Below the pieces are notes generated by a model, which was not told the origin of the DNA, searched no databases, and saw only the letters and a program-made list of their open reading frames with translations. This document shows positions 8,010 to 16,991 of a DNA stretch of 33,202 nucleotides, piece after piece; the first letter of the stretch is position 1; every line of letters begins with the position of its first letter. The stretch is taken from positions 1 to 33,202 of the forward strand of contig JAWSUT010000028.1 in NCBI GenBank assembly GCA_033549345.1. The letters are read 5' to 3'. The DNA comes from JAWSUT01 sp033549345. GTDB taxonomy: Bacteria; Bacillota; Dethiobacteria; Dethiobacterales; Dethiobacteraceae. The position numbers were made by a program, and so were the translations under genes.

Positions 8010-9007
8010 GCGCCATCCTCCGGTAATAAATCTTGCCACGTGAGGGATGTTCCCTTTCTTTTGGGCCGGGTAAGAACTTTACCGATTACACTTTGGTAAT
8101 GGCATGCCTCAATGGCAGAGAGGGGGCGTAAAAACATTAAATCGTCTACCGTTAGTTTATGGTTTTCGGGTAAGTCGCTTTTGAGGTATATGCCTCTGCG
8201 GGCGGCTTTTTTTGTTTGTTGTTCCGAGGGCATGACCTGCTTGGCAGGGCTGCCCAGCGCCTTCTCGATGTTGCGGATGCCGCAGACCAGTTCTTTAAAG
8301 TCTGCGGGTTCCATTGAAGCTATATGGTCAGGTCCGGGCAGATTTTTATCGAGGGTGATATGCTTCTCAATGATTTTGTACCCCAGGGCGGCGGCGGCAA
8401 AGGGGACAGCAAGGCCCTGTGAATGGTCGGAGTAACCTACGATTTTGCCAAACGCAGCTTTCAGGGTATGAATAACGTTCAAGTTTAACTCCGCAAAAGG
8501 AGCGGGATAGGCAGATGTGCAATGCAGTAGGGCTACCTTGACAGTGCCGGGCAGAAAGGTAAGAGCCGTTTCTATGTCATGTAACCCGGACATGCCTGTA
8601 GACAGAATAATCGGTTTCCGGAAAGAAGCGACACAATTCAGCAATGGTAAATTCGTTAAGTCCCCACTGCCGATTTTAAAGGCTTCCACATTCAGCCGCT
8701 GTAATGTAGACGCACTTTCTTCATCAAACGGTGTGCACAGAAAAAGAATACCTGACTGATCACAGTATTGCTTTATAGCCGCCATTTTCTCTTTGGAAAA
8801 CTCCAGGCTTTTCAGTAAAGAATTGTTTTTTACGTTTAGCTTGGCGGTGTTAAAAAGCTGGAACTTTATCGCATCCGCTCCGGCGTTCAGTGCGGCATCT
8901 ACAAGTTGTATGGCATTATTCACCGAACCGTTATGGTTAACTCCTGCTTCGGCGATAATAAAAACCGGATGGTTGTCAGAAATAATTTTCTCATGCAATG
9001 TTAGCAT
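8006..9007 (-). CDS. neuB: N-acylneuraminate/legionaminate synthase (canonical NeuB)
   Basis: A 333-residue NeuB-family synthase condensing PEP with an N-acylmannosamine-type sugar. It has the classical blocks IIAEAGVNHNG, DAIKFQLF, LCTPFDEES, AFKIGSGDL, LSTGMS, LLHCTSAYP, VGYSDHSQG and EKHITLD, followed by a C-terminal SAF (antifreeze-like) domain from about residue 275. The metal-binding histidines (in SDHS and EKHIT) and the lysine of FKIGSG are all present. ATG at 9007 has GGAGGA about 7 bases upstream, inside the aminotransferase gene, and the two genes overlap by 7 bases. By context it is LegI-like; the sugar specificity is inference. Confidence 0.94.
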   Translation of the reverse strand: MLTLHEKIISDNHPVFIIAEAGVNHNGSVNNAIQLVDAALNAGADAIKFQLFNTAKLNVKNNSLLKSLEFSKEKMAAIKQYCDQSGILFLCTPFDEESASTLQRLNVEAFKIGSGDLTNLPLLNCVASFRKPIILSTGMSGLHDIETALTFLPGTVKVALLHCTSAYPAPFAELNLNVIHTLKAAFGKIVGYSDHSQGLAVPFAAAALGYKIIEKHITLDKNLPGPDHIASMEPADFKELVCGIRNIEKALGSPAKQVMPSEQQTKKAARRGIYLKSDLPENHKLTVDDLMFLRPLSAIEACHYQSVIGKVLTRPKRKGTSLTWQDLLPEDGA

Positions 9008-10119
9008 GCCGCTTCCTCCAGTGCATTGGATAAATGGCGAATAACGTACTGTTGCTCCAACAGGGTAATATTGCTGTGAAATGGTATGGCAAGAGTCCGC
9101 AGGGCCATTTCTTCACTTACAGGGAAGTCTCCCTTTCGAAAACCAAAGAGTTCGCGGTAACATTCTTGCAGGTGGATTACCGGAAAATATGGTTTTGTCT
9201 GTATGCCGTTTTCTTGCAGGGACATGATAATCTTTGCACGATTCATACCTTCAGGCAGAATAACAATAAATACAAACCAGCTTATGCTGCTAATGGGATG
9301 GACAAAGGGCACCTGCACTGGGAGTTTGTAATCTTTAATTAATGTTAGATATCTATGGGCAGCCTGCTCCCGTTTTGAAAGTATTACAGGGAGCCGCTCC
9401 ATCTGTCCCACTCCAACGGCAGCCTGCAGTTCAGACATTCTGTAATTATAGCCAATATACATATGTGCAAGTTCATCATTGTTTTCAGCCCTGCCCTGAT
9501 TACGTATACTAAGGGCATATTGGAAAATCTGTTCGCTGTTGGTTACAAGTACGCCACCTTCACCGGTGGTTATTTGTTTATTGGGATAAAAAGCGTATAC
9601 ACCCACATTACCTATAGTGCCGGCTTTATCTTTTCCCCAGGATGCTCCGAGAGCTTCACAGGCATCTTCAATGACAAAAAGCTTATACTTATCAGCAATG
9701 GTAAGGACTGCGTCCATATCACAAGTCTGGCCAAAGATATGAACAGGTAAGATGGCTTTTGTCCGGTCGGATAATTTATTTTCAATTAAAGTGGTGTCCA
9801 GATTAAGCGTGTAACCATCTATATCAACAAATACCGGTTTGATGCCCTCATATACCAGGCAGTTGCTTGATGCAATAAAACTGTAAGGCGTGGTTATAAC
9901 CTCATCGCCGGTTTTCAGGCCCAAGGCTTTAACCGCTACATGCAGTGCGCTTGTGCCGCTGTTCATGGCTACGGCATACTTCATGCCGGTATACCGGCAG
10001 ATCAGGTCTTCAAACTGTTTCTGCTTCGGGCCACTGCTTAATATCCCGGAATCGAGTACATCCCGTACATGCTTTTTTTCAAGATTTGATATATCAGGAC
10101 TGGATAGTGGAATAAACAC
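9001..10119 (-). CDS. PLP-dependent sugar aminotransferase (DegT/DnrJ/EryC1/StrS; LegC/PseC-like)
   Basis: A 372-residue sugar aminotransferase. It shows MNSGTSALHVA (cofactor phosphate site), VIEDACEALGA with the PLP-nitrogen-binding aspartate, and the Schiff-base lysine in FYPNKQITTGEGG (about residue 182). The family adds an amino group to C-4 of NDP-4-keto sugars. As first gene of the minus-strand aminotransferase-neuB-neuC operon, it most likely acts on the product of the 4,6-dehydratase encoded at 11975-12994. The start is a GTG at 10119 with GGGAG about 12 bases upstream; no closer in-frame start fits the family N-terminus (FIPLSSPDIS). Confidence 0.92.
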   Translation of the reverse strand: MFIPLSSPDISNLEKKHVRDVLDSGILSSGPKQKQFEDLICRYTGMKYAVAMNSGTSALHVAVKALGLKTGDEVITTPYSFIASSNCLVYEGIKPVFVDIDGYTLNLDTTLIENKLSDRTKAILPVHIFGQTCDMDAVLTIADKYKLFVIEDACEALGASWGKDKAGTIGNVGVYAFYPNKQITTGEGGVLVTNSEQIFQYALSIRNQGRAENNDELAHMYIGYNYRMSELQAAVGVGQMERLPVILSKREQAAHRYLTLIKDYKLPVQVPFVHPISSISWFVFIVILPEGMNRAKIIMSLQENGIQTKPYFPVIHLQECYRELFGFRKGDFPVSEEMALRTLAIPFHSNITLLEQQYVIRHLSNALEEAAC

Positions 10120-10430
10120 AAATAATCATCTCCCAAGCAATATTGGTAGTTAAAACTTTGATATATTGTATTACCGACAAATGAAAAATGCTCCCCCGGG
10201 AGAGGAAAGCAGCATTGTTTTCTGTGCTGCAGATCATAGCATACAACTGCATAACAGTATGTTATGAAGAGCCATTGATAAGCCTGCACAGAGAATAAAA
10301 AAAGATTATGCTTCTTCTGCATTAACATGCGTATAGATAGTTTCATATATTGCAGTATGATTCAAAGTGTATTAATCTTTCGGCCGTTACGCTGATTACA
10401 TCATAATTTAAATTAAAGGTGGAGAAGTAA
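10120..10430. other. Divergent intergenic region between the two halves of the nonulosonic acid locus
   Basis: This stretch of 311 bases separates the minus-strand aminotransferase operon from the plus-strand GT-B operon. I see no convincing gene. On the plus strand it holds a sigma-K-like promoter (separate entry). On the minus strand there is A/T-rich sequence but no promoter I would defend. A short palindrome, CTCCCCCGGGAG, at about 10191-10202 may be structural. Confidence 0.5.
10325..10352 (+). promoter_or_regulatory. Sigma-K-like promoter upstream of the first GT-B-like gene
   Basis: AC at 10325-10326, a 17-base spacer, then CATATATTG at 10344-10352. The published sigma-K pattern is AC-N16/17-CATANNNTA, so only the last base differs. 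The same arrangement recurs upstream of the genes at 11975 and 19714. The element lies about 80 bases before the start codon. Confidence 0.45.
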
Positions 10431-11891
10431 ATGCTCGGAGGGGACGAGATAAACAAACATTATCTGCTCAGATATGGGCTGACAAAAGATTTCTTTGAGA
10501 CCTTCAGCTCATTGAAGTGTAAAAATATTGAACTTCCACTGCTTCTAATTCGAAATTTCCATAATTATATCCGTCCGGTTGTGGACAGAAATCTTACTAA
10601 TAACAGCTTGGCAGAAGAACTACAAAGCAGGCACGGTTTTACATCGGCGAAAGATATTCAGAATGCGCTAGCCAGAGTGCCAATGAAGCAAGAAGATTTT
10701 TCTCTTGTGCCATCAGAAAACTCCATTTTAACAATTATGAAGTATTACCCCTTTGTAAGAAAACATTTCCCGCACAATCATGTCACAGTAATTACTACTC
10801 GTAACCTGAATGGTCGTTTTAAAGTAAAAAATCCCTCTAACTTTTCAATATTTAATTACCCGAAGAAAATGCGAGAAACTGTTGTACCCCAAGAAACATT
10901 ACAGCTGTTAGCAAAACAGGCAGATTTTATTCTCAGCCAACAACGTGAGCATGTGGTATTTGGCCGTCCGGGTTTTCGCAAATGGTTTCAAAGCAGGCTT
11001 ATTAGTGCAGTAAAGATAGTTACAGTTTTAGATGAACTTATCGTCAAAAATCGGCCCAGAGTCATTATAGACCATACGGAACTTACAAATCCGGGTACAG
11101 CGCTGTCCCTGTTGGCTGTTAAGTATAATGTACCGTTTGTTAACGTACCGTATTACCTGCTCAGCGACAAATCTGTGCTTCCCACACGTGCCGCTTATCA
11201 TTGTGTGTGGGGTAAAATTCATAAAAACTGGTTAGTGCAAAGGGGAGTTCCTGCAGACAAAATTATTCCTGTTGGCAGTTTACGGTTGACCGGTATAACT
11301 AAAGGGAGGTTTATTTCAAGGAGTGAGCTTTGCAGACGACTGAAAATTCCGGAAGAATCCCTGATTATAACATTCTTAATGCAGCCTTTCCCGGGTACTG
11401 TTAATAAAAAACTTTTATTATGGATACAACGCGCTGCCCGTGACCTCCGTATTGTGGTGATTGTAAAATACCATCCACTAGACAAAGCACGCTATGTGGT
11501 ACCAAGTCATGCAAAAATGACTCCGGTGCCAAGAAATATGCCGTTGTACGATGTATTAAACAGTACGGATCTGGTGATGACCGTATCATCCACAGCGGCA
11601 ATTGAAGCCGCTCTCTTTGGAAAAGGAATTATTGTGCTTCAACCGGAGATGCCATATCACTATCACTTCGGGTATAACAATTTCAGCTCGTTTCTAAAAA
11701 AAGCAACCGCCGGCCCTGCGGTGCATTCCGCTGCAGAGCTTAGGGGACTGTTTAGACGGGTGTCTGCCAAAAAGAACCTGTGCAGGGCGCTAAACAGAAA
11801 AACTCAGGCTTTTCTGAGCAATGCGTTGGAAGAAAGAAACGCCTCTCCTGGCCATTCTTTGGCAGAATTTATCAGAAAAATAATAATGTAG
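10431..11891 (+). CDS. Putative GT-B-like glycosyltransferase, paralogue 1
   Basis: A 486-residue protein with GT-B-like features in its C-terminal half: a VGSLR turn, IVVIVKYHPLDKA and MTVSSTAAIEAALFGKG near residue 390. This is the kind of sugar/phosphate-binding loop seen in CDP-glycerol transferases, capsule transferases and SpsB-type spore polysaccharide proteins. The N-terminal half has no clear domain. The same-length gene at 12999-14459 is a full-length paralogue. GGTGGAG lies 7 bases before ATG. By context it may transfer the nonulosonic acid or build the chain carrying it; the SpsB comparison is inference from length and context, not an alignment. Confidence 0.65.
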   Translation: MLGGDEINKHYLLRYGLTKDFFETFSSLKCKNIELPLLLIRNFHNYIRPVVDRNLTNNSLAEELQSRHGFTSAKDIQNALARVPMKQEDFSLVPSENSILTIMKYYPFVRKHFPHNHVTVITTRNLNGRFKVKNPSNFSIFNYPKKMRETVVPQETLQLLAKQADFILSQQREHVVFGRPGFRKWFQSRLISAVKIVTVLDELIVKNRPRVIIDHTELTNPGTALSLLAVKYNVPFVNVPYYLLSDKSVLPTRAAYHCVWGKIHKNWLVQRGVPADKIIPVGSLRLTGITKGRFISRSELCRRLKIPEESLIITFLMQPFPGTVNKKLLLWIQRAARDLRIVVIVKYHPLDKARYVVPSHAKMTPVPRNMPLYDVLNSTDLVMTVSSTAAIEAALFGKGIIVLQPEMPYHYHFGYNNFSSFLKKATAGPAVHSAAELRGLFRRVSAKKNLCRALNRKTQAFLSNALEERNASPGHSLAEFIRKIIM

Positions 11892-11904
11892 CATATAGTA
11901 TATC

Positions 11905-11932
11905 ACGGATATGTACGCAGTTTCATATATTA
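11905..11932 (+). promoter_or_regulatory. Sigma-K-like promoter upstream of the dehydratase gene
   Basis: AC at 11905-11906, a 17-base spacer, then CATATATTA at 11924-11932, a full match to AC-N17-CATANNNTA. It lies about 43 bases before ATG at 11975. The stretch around the -10 (CAGTTTCATATATTA) resembles the one at 10338-10352 (TAGTTTCATATATTG). Confidence 0.5.
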
Positions 11933-11974
11933 TATTGCATGTAAAACTGGTGTGACAGGGGAGAATGATTTGAC

Positions 11975-12994
11975 ATGGCCGTAACAACGCAAGAATTGAG
12001 CCGGCTTTTTAGAGATAAAAGAGTACTCGTTACCGGGGGTACCGGATCCATAGGCGAGAGCCTTGTCTCAGCGTTACTGGATTACGGTGTTCAACGTGTA
12101 ACTGTATTTAGTAAAGATGACAGTAAGCAATATATAATGAAAAGAAAATACAATGCCGGTAATCTTGACTTTATTCTCGGAGATATACGTGACAGTAAAA
12201 GTGTGATGGACGCCTGCCGCAATATAGATTTTGTCTTTCATACGGCCGCGTTAAAGCAAATACCGGTTTGCGAAGAAAATCCCCAGGAGGCAATAAAAAC
12301 AAATGTAATAGGCGTTAGCAATTTGATTAGAGCCTGTATAGCAAACGAAGTACAAAAAGTGGTGAATATCAGTACCGATAAAATTGTTAACCCTATAAAC
12401 ATTATGGGCATTACCAAGCTCTTGTCCGAGAAGCTTATTGCGCAGGCAAATGATCTTTCGCATAATAAAAAAACCTCCTTTTGTTCAGTGAGGTTTGGTA
12501 ATGTTATCAATACCAGGGGTTCGGTACTTCTTTTATGGATGGATCAAATTAAAAAAGGCAAACAAATTACGGTCACGGAACCTAAGATGACTCGGTTTTT
12601 AATGACAATTCCTGAAGCTGTAAACTTAATCCTAAAGGCGTCTTATTATTGCCGTGGCGAAGAAGTATTTATTTTAAAGATGAACAGCATTAGCATAGAA
12701 AACCTGCTAGATGCCGTGATTGACCGCTGTGATTGTTTGGGGCTTGATGTGCCTGAAATTCAGTCAATTGGTATCAGGCCGGGAGAAAAGATGGCGGAAG
12801 AGTTGATCTTTGACTATGAAAAAGAAAGAGTATGGGAAGACAAAGAGTTGTATGTAGTATTGCCGTCGGGGAACAAAGCGTATTATCATTTTCATCATTC
12901 TGTTCTTATGGAATACAATTCAGACAAAGCAAGTAAGTTTAGCAAACAGGAAATGGCAGAACTGCTTGCTTATGCGATAAAGGGCTGGAGCTGA
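11975..12994 (+). CDS. NDP-N-acetylglucosamine 4,6-dehydratase (FlaA1/CapD type; LegB/PseB-like)
   Basis: A 339-residue SDR of the polysaccharide CapD-like/FlaA1 class. It shows TGGTGSIGESL (NAD binding), LGDIRD, FHTAALKQIP, the STDK signature (NISTDKIVNP), then SVRFGNV and MTRFLM. At the usual YxxxK position the sequence is MGITK, so methionine replaces the catalytic tyrosine, a substitution known from WbpM-type dehydratases. It makes a 4-keto-6-deoxy NDP-HexNAc, the first dedicated step toward legionaminic or pseudaminic acid. GGGGAG precedes ATG by about 12 bases. It lies between the two GT-B paralogues. Confidence 0.9.
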   Translation: MAVTTQELSRLFRDKRVLVTGGTGSIGESLVSALLDYGVQRVTVFSKDDSKQYIMKRKYNAGNLDFILGDIRDSKSVMDACRNIDFVFHTAALKQIPVCEENPQEAIKTNVIGVSNLIRACIANEVQKVVNISTDKIVNPINIMGITKLLSEKLIAQANDLSHNKKTSFCSVRFGNVINTRGSVLLLWMDQIKKGKQITVTEPKMTRFLMTIPEAVNLILKASYYCRGEEVFILKMNSISIENLLDAVIDRCDCLGLDVPEIQSIGIRPGEKMAEELIFDYEKERVWEDKELYVVLPSGNKAYYHFHHSVLMEYNSDKASKFSKQEMAELLAYAIKGWS

Positions 12995-12998
12995 TATC

Positions 12999-14459
12999 GT
13001 GTACGGAGGGAAAAAGCTAAGCAGCAGTAGTATATTGCGTTATGCTTATACAAAAGAGTTTTTAGATGCATTTTCTGACCTGGAAGTACTAAACATCTGT
13101 TTACCGCAAACAATACTGCTTCAGTTTCAGAATTTCATCCGGCCTGTAGTTGATTTCCGAATGCATGACAGGCAATATGTAAGAGAGCTGCAGGAAAAGC
13201 ACGGGTTTTATTCCGCTAAAGACATTCAGGATGCATTGGCCGCCGGCCCTGCGTGTGTAAAAGACTTACGCTTGGATCCGGCCAGAGATGGGATCCTTAT
13301 TAGTGCAAACTATATCTCTTTTGCGTTGGATAAATTTCATTCTTCAAGAGTTATTGTTAACGTTGTTAACCGGAGATATATAAAACAAAAAGTATTGCCG
13401 GAAAAATTCAGCATTTTTTCATACAAACACGAATTAGAAGGGGCAAAGGTGCCCGAGAAAGTAATTGGAGATTTGTTGCAGCAGGCAGAGGATTTAATTA
13501 AAAAACAGTCAGTTCATCCCGTTTTTTCCCGGCCCTCTTTTAGAGCCTGGTTCTTGAAAAATCTGCATGAGGCCATTAACACAGTTTTTTTGCTGGATGA
13601 GTTGATTTGTCAACAACCGATCAAAGTGATTGTAAGCTACAGTGAAATAACTAATCCAGACGTAACGTTGTCGTTACTGGCGTTAAAGTATAATCTTCCC
13701 TTTGTAAACGTACAGCATTGCCTGACAAAAGACAGAACCTATCTACCTGCCCGAGCTACCTATCATTGTCTGTGGGGTAAAAATTATCAGGACTGGTTGC
13801 GTGAGAGAGGAATTGCTGACCAGAAGATTAAGCCGATAGGAAGCTTGCGTTTTTATTACACACAAAAAGGAAGCCCTCCTGATAAAAAAAACCTGGCCCG
13901 CCATTTGGGCATTGATGAGAAAAAAATAATCATAACGTATACTACCCAGCCTTTTCATGGCAGGGTAAACGTTCACATTATGCAGTGGATTCAAAATGCT
14001 GTCAGATCCTTGCCGATTACAGTCGTTATTAAAAAACATCCACGAGATAAAACGAATTACGACAGTTTTATAAACACGCAAATTAAACTGTCTCCGAAAA
14101 CATTAAAACTCTATACAATCCTGGAAAATTCAGATTTTGTAATGACTGTGTCTTCCAACACCGCCATTGAGGCATCTTTATTAGGTAAAGGAATTATTGT
14201 ACTGCAGCCAAAAATCCCGTATCATTATATTTTGCACCATGATGAACACCATTCGCATCTGGCCCAAGCGAAGGCAGGCCCCGTCATATACAACAGCCAA
14301 CAGCTGAAACTGCGCTTACGAAAAATTGTTCGCAGCGCTGCTTACCGTGGGAGACTATACAGGCAGTCAGGGTTATTCTTACAGAATACCCTTCAGGACA
14401 AAAACCGCCATGCACCTGAACTGGCTGAATCATTGATAAAGCAGTTACTTCAAGAGTAG
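12999..14459 (+). CDS. Putative GT-B-like glycosyltransferase, paralogue 2
   Basis: A 486-residue paralogue of the 10431-11891 protein, similar throughout. For example LRYAYTKEF against LRYGLTKDF at the N-terminus, FIRPVVD against YIRPVVD, VGSLR against IGSLR, and MTVSSNTAIEASLLGKG against MTVSSTAAIEAALFGKG. It starts with GTG only 4 bases after the dehydratase stop, so the genes are co-transcribed. Two copies flanking the dehydratase suggest either two successive sugar transfers or different acceptors. No signal peptide or membrane segment is visible, so it should act in the cytosol. Enzymatic activity is inferred only from the fold-like motifs. Confidence 0.65.
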   Translation: MYGGKKLSSSSILRYAYTKEFLDAFSDLEVLNICLPQTILLQFQNFIRPVVDFRMHDRQYVRELQEKHGFYSAKDIQDALAAGPACVKDLRLDPARDGILISANYISFALDKFHSSRVIVNVVNRRYIKQKVLPEKFSIFSYKHELEGAKVPEKVIGDLLQQAEDLIKKQSVHPVFSRPSFRAWFLKNLHEAINTVFLLDELICQQPIKVIVSYSEITNPDVTLSLLALKYNLPFVNVQHCLTKDRTYLPARATYHCLWGKNYQDWLRERGIADQKIKPIGSLRFYYTQKGSPPDKKNLARHLGIDEKKIIITYTTQPFHGRVNVHIMQWIQNAVRSLPITVVIKKHPRDKTNYDSFINTQIKLSPKTLKLYTILENSDFVMTVSSNTAIEASLLGKGIIVLQPKIPYHYILHHDEHHSHLAQAKAGPVIYNSQQLKLRLRKIVRSAAYRGRLYRQSGLFLQNTLQDKNRHAPELAESLIKQLLQE

Positions 14460-14470
14460 GGTGGATTGCT

Positions 14471-15130
14471 ATGAAAAGGAAAACATGGCTTGGCATTATC
14501 GGCACGGGTGGTCATGCCAAGGTAATCAGAGATGTATTTCGCAGTATGAATAAGCAGTTTAAATTCGTCTACTTTTCTGCGGTGTTACCTGAGCAGGGTA
14601 CATTTTTTGATGAAAAGGTTTACCCTGACAACCCCGATTTGCTGCTTACGTATTTTCCATGTATACATCGATGGCATGTGGCCATTGGCAATCAGCAGGC
14701 ACGCAGAAAGAAAACAGAGTTCCTAAGCAACCACAGCAAGCACATCATTCCCGCCGTTCACAGATATAGCGTGGTGGCTGATAGTGTCCGAATCAGTGAG
14801 GGAGCTGCAGTGATGGCAGGTGCAGTCATTAATCCTGATACCTATATTGGCAAAGGGTGCATAGTCAATACTTCAGCCAGCATAGATCATGACTGTCACA
14901 TCGGTGATTTTGTTAATATCGGGCCGGGATGCAACCTCGCCGGTGGCGTCGCTGTGGGGGAAATGACACAACTGGGAACAGGGACAGTTATTATACCCAA
15001 TGTTACCATTGGAAGGCACTGTATCGCGGGCGCAGGTTCTGTAATTATTTCTGATATTGAAGACTACAGCGTTGTGGTGGGGGTGCCTGCCAGAACCGTA
15101 CGAAAAATCATTCCCACCTCAGGAGGTTGA
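14471..15130 (+). CDS. Sugar O/N-acyltransferase, NeuD/PglD/LegH type
   Basis: A 219-residue protein with an N-terminal PglD-like nucleotide-sugar binding fold (LGIIGTGGHAKVIRDVF) and a C-terminal left-handed beta-helix of hexapeptide repeats from about residue 100. The helix contains the active-site-type histidine in SIDHDCHIGDF and ends in VVGVPARTVRKI. This architecture is shared by NeuD, PglD and LegH. In this locus it most likely acetylates the 4-amino group made by the aminotransferase. GGGTGGA lies about 7 bases before ATG, and the gene follows paralogue 2 by 11 bases. Confidence 0.88.
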   Translation: MKRKTWLGIIGTGGHAKVIRDVFRSMNKQFKFVYFSAVLPEQGTFFDEKVYPDNPDLLLTYFPCIHRWHVAIGNQQARRKKTEFLSNHSKHIIPAVHRYSVVADSVRISEGAAVMAGAVINPDTYIGKGCIVNTSASIDHDCHIGDFVNIGPGCNLAGGVAVGEMTQLGTGTVIIPNVTIGRHCIAGAGSVIISDIEDYSVVVGVPARTVRKIIPTSGG

Positions 15131-15135
15131 AAATA

Positions 15136-16149
15136 ATGCTTCAGCTATGTAAGCCCTATATTATCGGCGAAACTGCCTACCATCATGAAGGAGATATGCA
15201 GTATCTCTTAGCGCTGATTGATTTGGCAGCTGCCGCCGGGCTCAATGCGGTTAAATTCCATCTTTTGCTTGATCTCGACAGTTATATGCACAGAGAGCAC
15301 TCACTGAGAAAACAACTGGAATCATGGATGTTTTTACCTGGGCAGTGGGACAAAATACTGGCCTACGCTGCAGACAGGGGATTGGATATTATAACACTCT
15401 GTAATGATGAAAAAAGCATCGATTTTGTATTAAATACCGGTTTGCATGTTACTGCCGTGGAGATTCATTCTTCGGCAATAAATGACTGCTTTCTCCTGCA
15501 GGCCACAGCGAGATTCAAAGGTATAATTATCCTGCATGTAGGGGGCTGTACCCTGGAGGAAATAAGCTTTGCTATCGAATGTCTGCGCAGAAATGGTACA
15601 AATAATATCGTATTAATGCATGGATTTCAAAATTATCCAACACATCATAAAGATATTCAGTTATCTATCATACTAAAACTGAAACAATTATTTCACCTAC
15701 CCGTGGGCTATGCCGATCATACTGATTATAGCCATCCCTATAATGCCATAATCAGCTCTTTTGCCGCCGCCATGGGTATAAATGTTCTAGAGAAGCATAT
15801 TACTCTTGTTCCAGGTGAAAAAAGAACGGATTATCATGCAGCTGTAGACAAAGACAAACTTGTGGAGATTCGAATGCTCATGAACCTGGCATTAACTGCT
15901 TACGGCAGCGGCTGCCCAGATGTTGCATCGTTTCGTGACACAGACGCAAAAAAAAAGGTTGTTGCCAGAAAAAAAATCCTAAAGGGAGCAAGAATCCGAA
16001 CCGATGATCTGGCTTTTAAGAGGACGGCGGAAGAAAGCAATATCACGAATTTGCTGTTTTTGGAGTTGCCGGGCAGCGTGGCGCTCAGGGATATTGAACA
16101 GGACGAAATAGTTGACTTCAGTAAAGTAAAGGCAGGGAAAAAGAAATGA
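15136..16149 (+). CDS. Divergent NeuB-family synthase
   Basis: A 337-residue NeuB-family barrel plus SAF-like tail that departs strongly from the canonical copy at 8006-9007. Retained are a glutamate in IIGETAY, the lysine of NAVKFH, and both histidines expected to bind metal (VGYADHT and LEKHITL). Changed are the block AEAGVNHNG (here GETAYHHEG), CTPFDEES (here TLCNDEKS) and LLHCTSAYP (here LMHGFQNYP). The lysine of FKIGSG becomes glutamate (AVEIHSS). The start is ATG at 15136, with AGGAGGT 8 bases upstream inside the acyltransferase stop region; the TTG at 15127 lies within that site. It may use another substrate or be a non-catalytic partner. Confidence 0.8.
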   Translation: MLQLCKPYIIGETAYHHEGDMQYLLALIDLAAAAGLNAVKFHLLLDLDSYMHREHSLRKQLESWMFLPGQWDKILAYAADRGLDIITLCNDEKSIDFVLNTGLHVTAVEIHSSAINDCFLLQATARFKGIIILHVGGCTLEEISFAIECLRRNGTNNIVLMHGFQNYPTHHKDIQLSIILKLKQLFHLPVGYADHTDYSHPYNAIISSFAAAMGINVLEKHITLVPGEKRTDYHAAVDKDKLVEIRMLMNLALTAYGSGCPDVASFRDTDAKKKVVARKKILKGARIRTDDLAFKRTAEESNITNLLFLELPGSVALRDIEQDEIVDFSKVKAGKKK

Positions 16150-16952
16150 AAACGGGATTTTTAATTACAGCACGGTTAAAATCAACCCGGTTGCTCCTGA
16201 AGGCACTTAAAGACTTAAACGGAAAAACAGTGTTGGAAAGGGTGATTGAACGAGCAAAGCAGGTAAAAGGTATTGATGAAATTGTTCTTTGCTCATCATT
16301 CAACGCGCAGGACAGACCGTTGGTAGACATTGCTGCATCGAATAATATTTTATATTTTAACGGGGAAGAAGACGATGTCTTGCATAGGCTGTTTATGGCG
16401 GGTAAATTCTATGGCCTGGATTATATTATAAATATAACGGCAGATAATCCGTTGTTCTCAATTTACCACGCAAATCTGGTTGCAGACAAAATACGCACAG
16501 GAGATTTTACCGACTATGTTACGGTGTCGGGGCTTCCCCTCGGTACTGCTGTGACAGGGATTCGACACAAGGCGATTCAATTGATATGCCAGATTAAGAC
16601 AGATGTACAGACGGAAATCTGGGGATATTATTTCAATCGCCCAGAAATATTTAATATTACCAACGTTCAGGCCAGCGGCAGGTTAAACAGGCCTGATCTT
16701 CGACTGACGCTGGATTATGAGGAAGACTATTTGCTGTTAAATCGCATCTTTGCAAGCATGCCATCCGGTGTTATGCCGGACTTATATCATGTAATCGACT
16801 ATCTGGACAGCAACCCGGAAACGGCAACTATTAACCAAGGCTGCAGGCAAATGGATCTGGACAGTGATAAGAAAAATAAAATAGATGAACTTTTTACAAA
16901 TCAATTAGAAAAAATCCTGAAATGTAAGCAGAAGATATATTGTGAACAATAA
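16146..16952 (+). CDS. CMP-sugar cytidylyltransferase family protein (SpsF/NeuA-like)
   Basis: A 268-residue nucleotidyltransferase starting KTGFLITARLKSTRL. It corresponds to the IQARMGSTRLPGKxL start of SpsF/NeuA enzymes, followed by LCSSFN, GEEDDVLHRL and NITADNPLF. The glycine-proline part of the CTP-binding loop is altered (ARLKSTRLLLKAL), so it is a diverged member. It overlaps the divergent synthase gene by ATGA, so the two are translationally coupled and probably form a substrate pair. It would activate the nonulosonic acid with CMP for transfer. A bidirectional terminator follows within a few bases. Confidence 0.8.
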   Translation: MKTGFLITARLKSTRLLLKALKDLNGKTVLERVIERAKQVKGIDEIVLCSSFNAQDRPLVDIAASNNILYFNGEEDDVLHRLFMAGKFYGLDYIINITADNPLFSIYHANLVADKIRTGDFTDYVTVSGLPLGTAVTGIRHKAIQLICQIKTDVQTEIWGYYFNRPEIFNITNVQASGRLNRPDLRLTLDYEEDYLLLNRIFASMPSGVMPDLYHVIDYLDSNPETATINQGCRQMDLDSDKKNKIDELFTNQLEKILKCKQKIYCEQ

Positions 16953-16955
16953 AGC

Positions 16956-16991
16956 AAGCCCTGCACTGAGTCATCACTCAAGGCAGGGCTT
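16956..16991. terminator. Bidirectional terminator between convergent genes
   Basis: AAGCCCTGC at 16956-16964 pairs with GCAGGGCTT at 16983-16991, with a further inner TGAG/CTCA pairing. T-rich sequence follows on the plus strand, and A-rich sequence lies to its left for the minus strand. It ends the plus-strand nonulosonic acid operon and overlaps the 3' end of the convergent GT-D gene. Confidence 0.75.
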
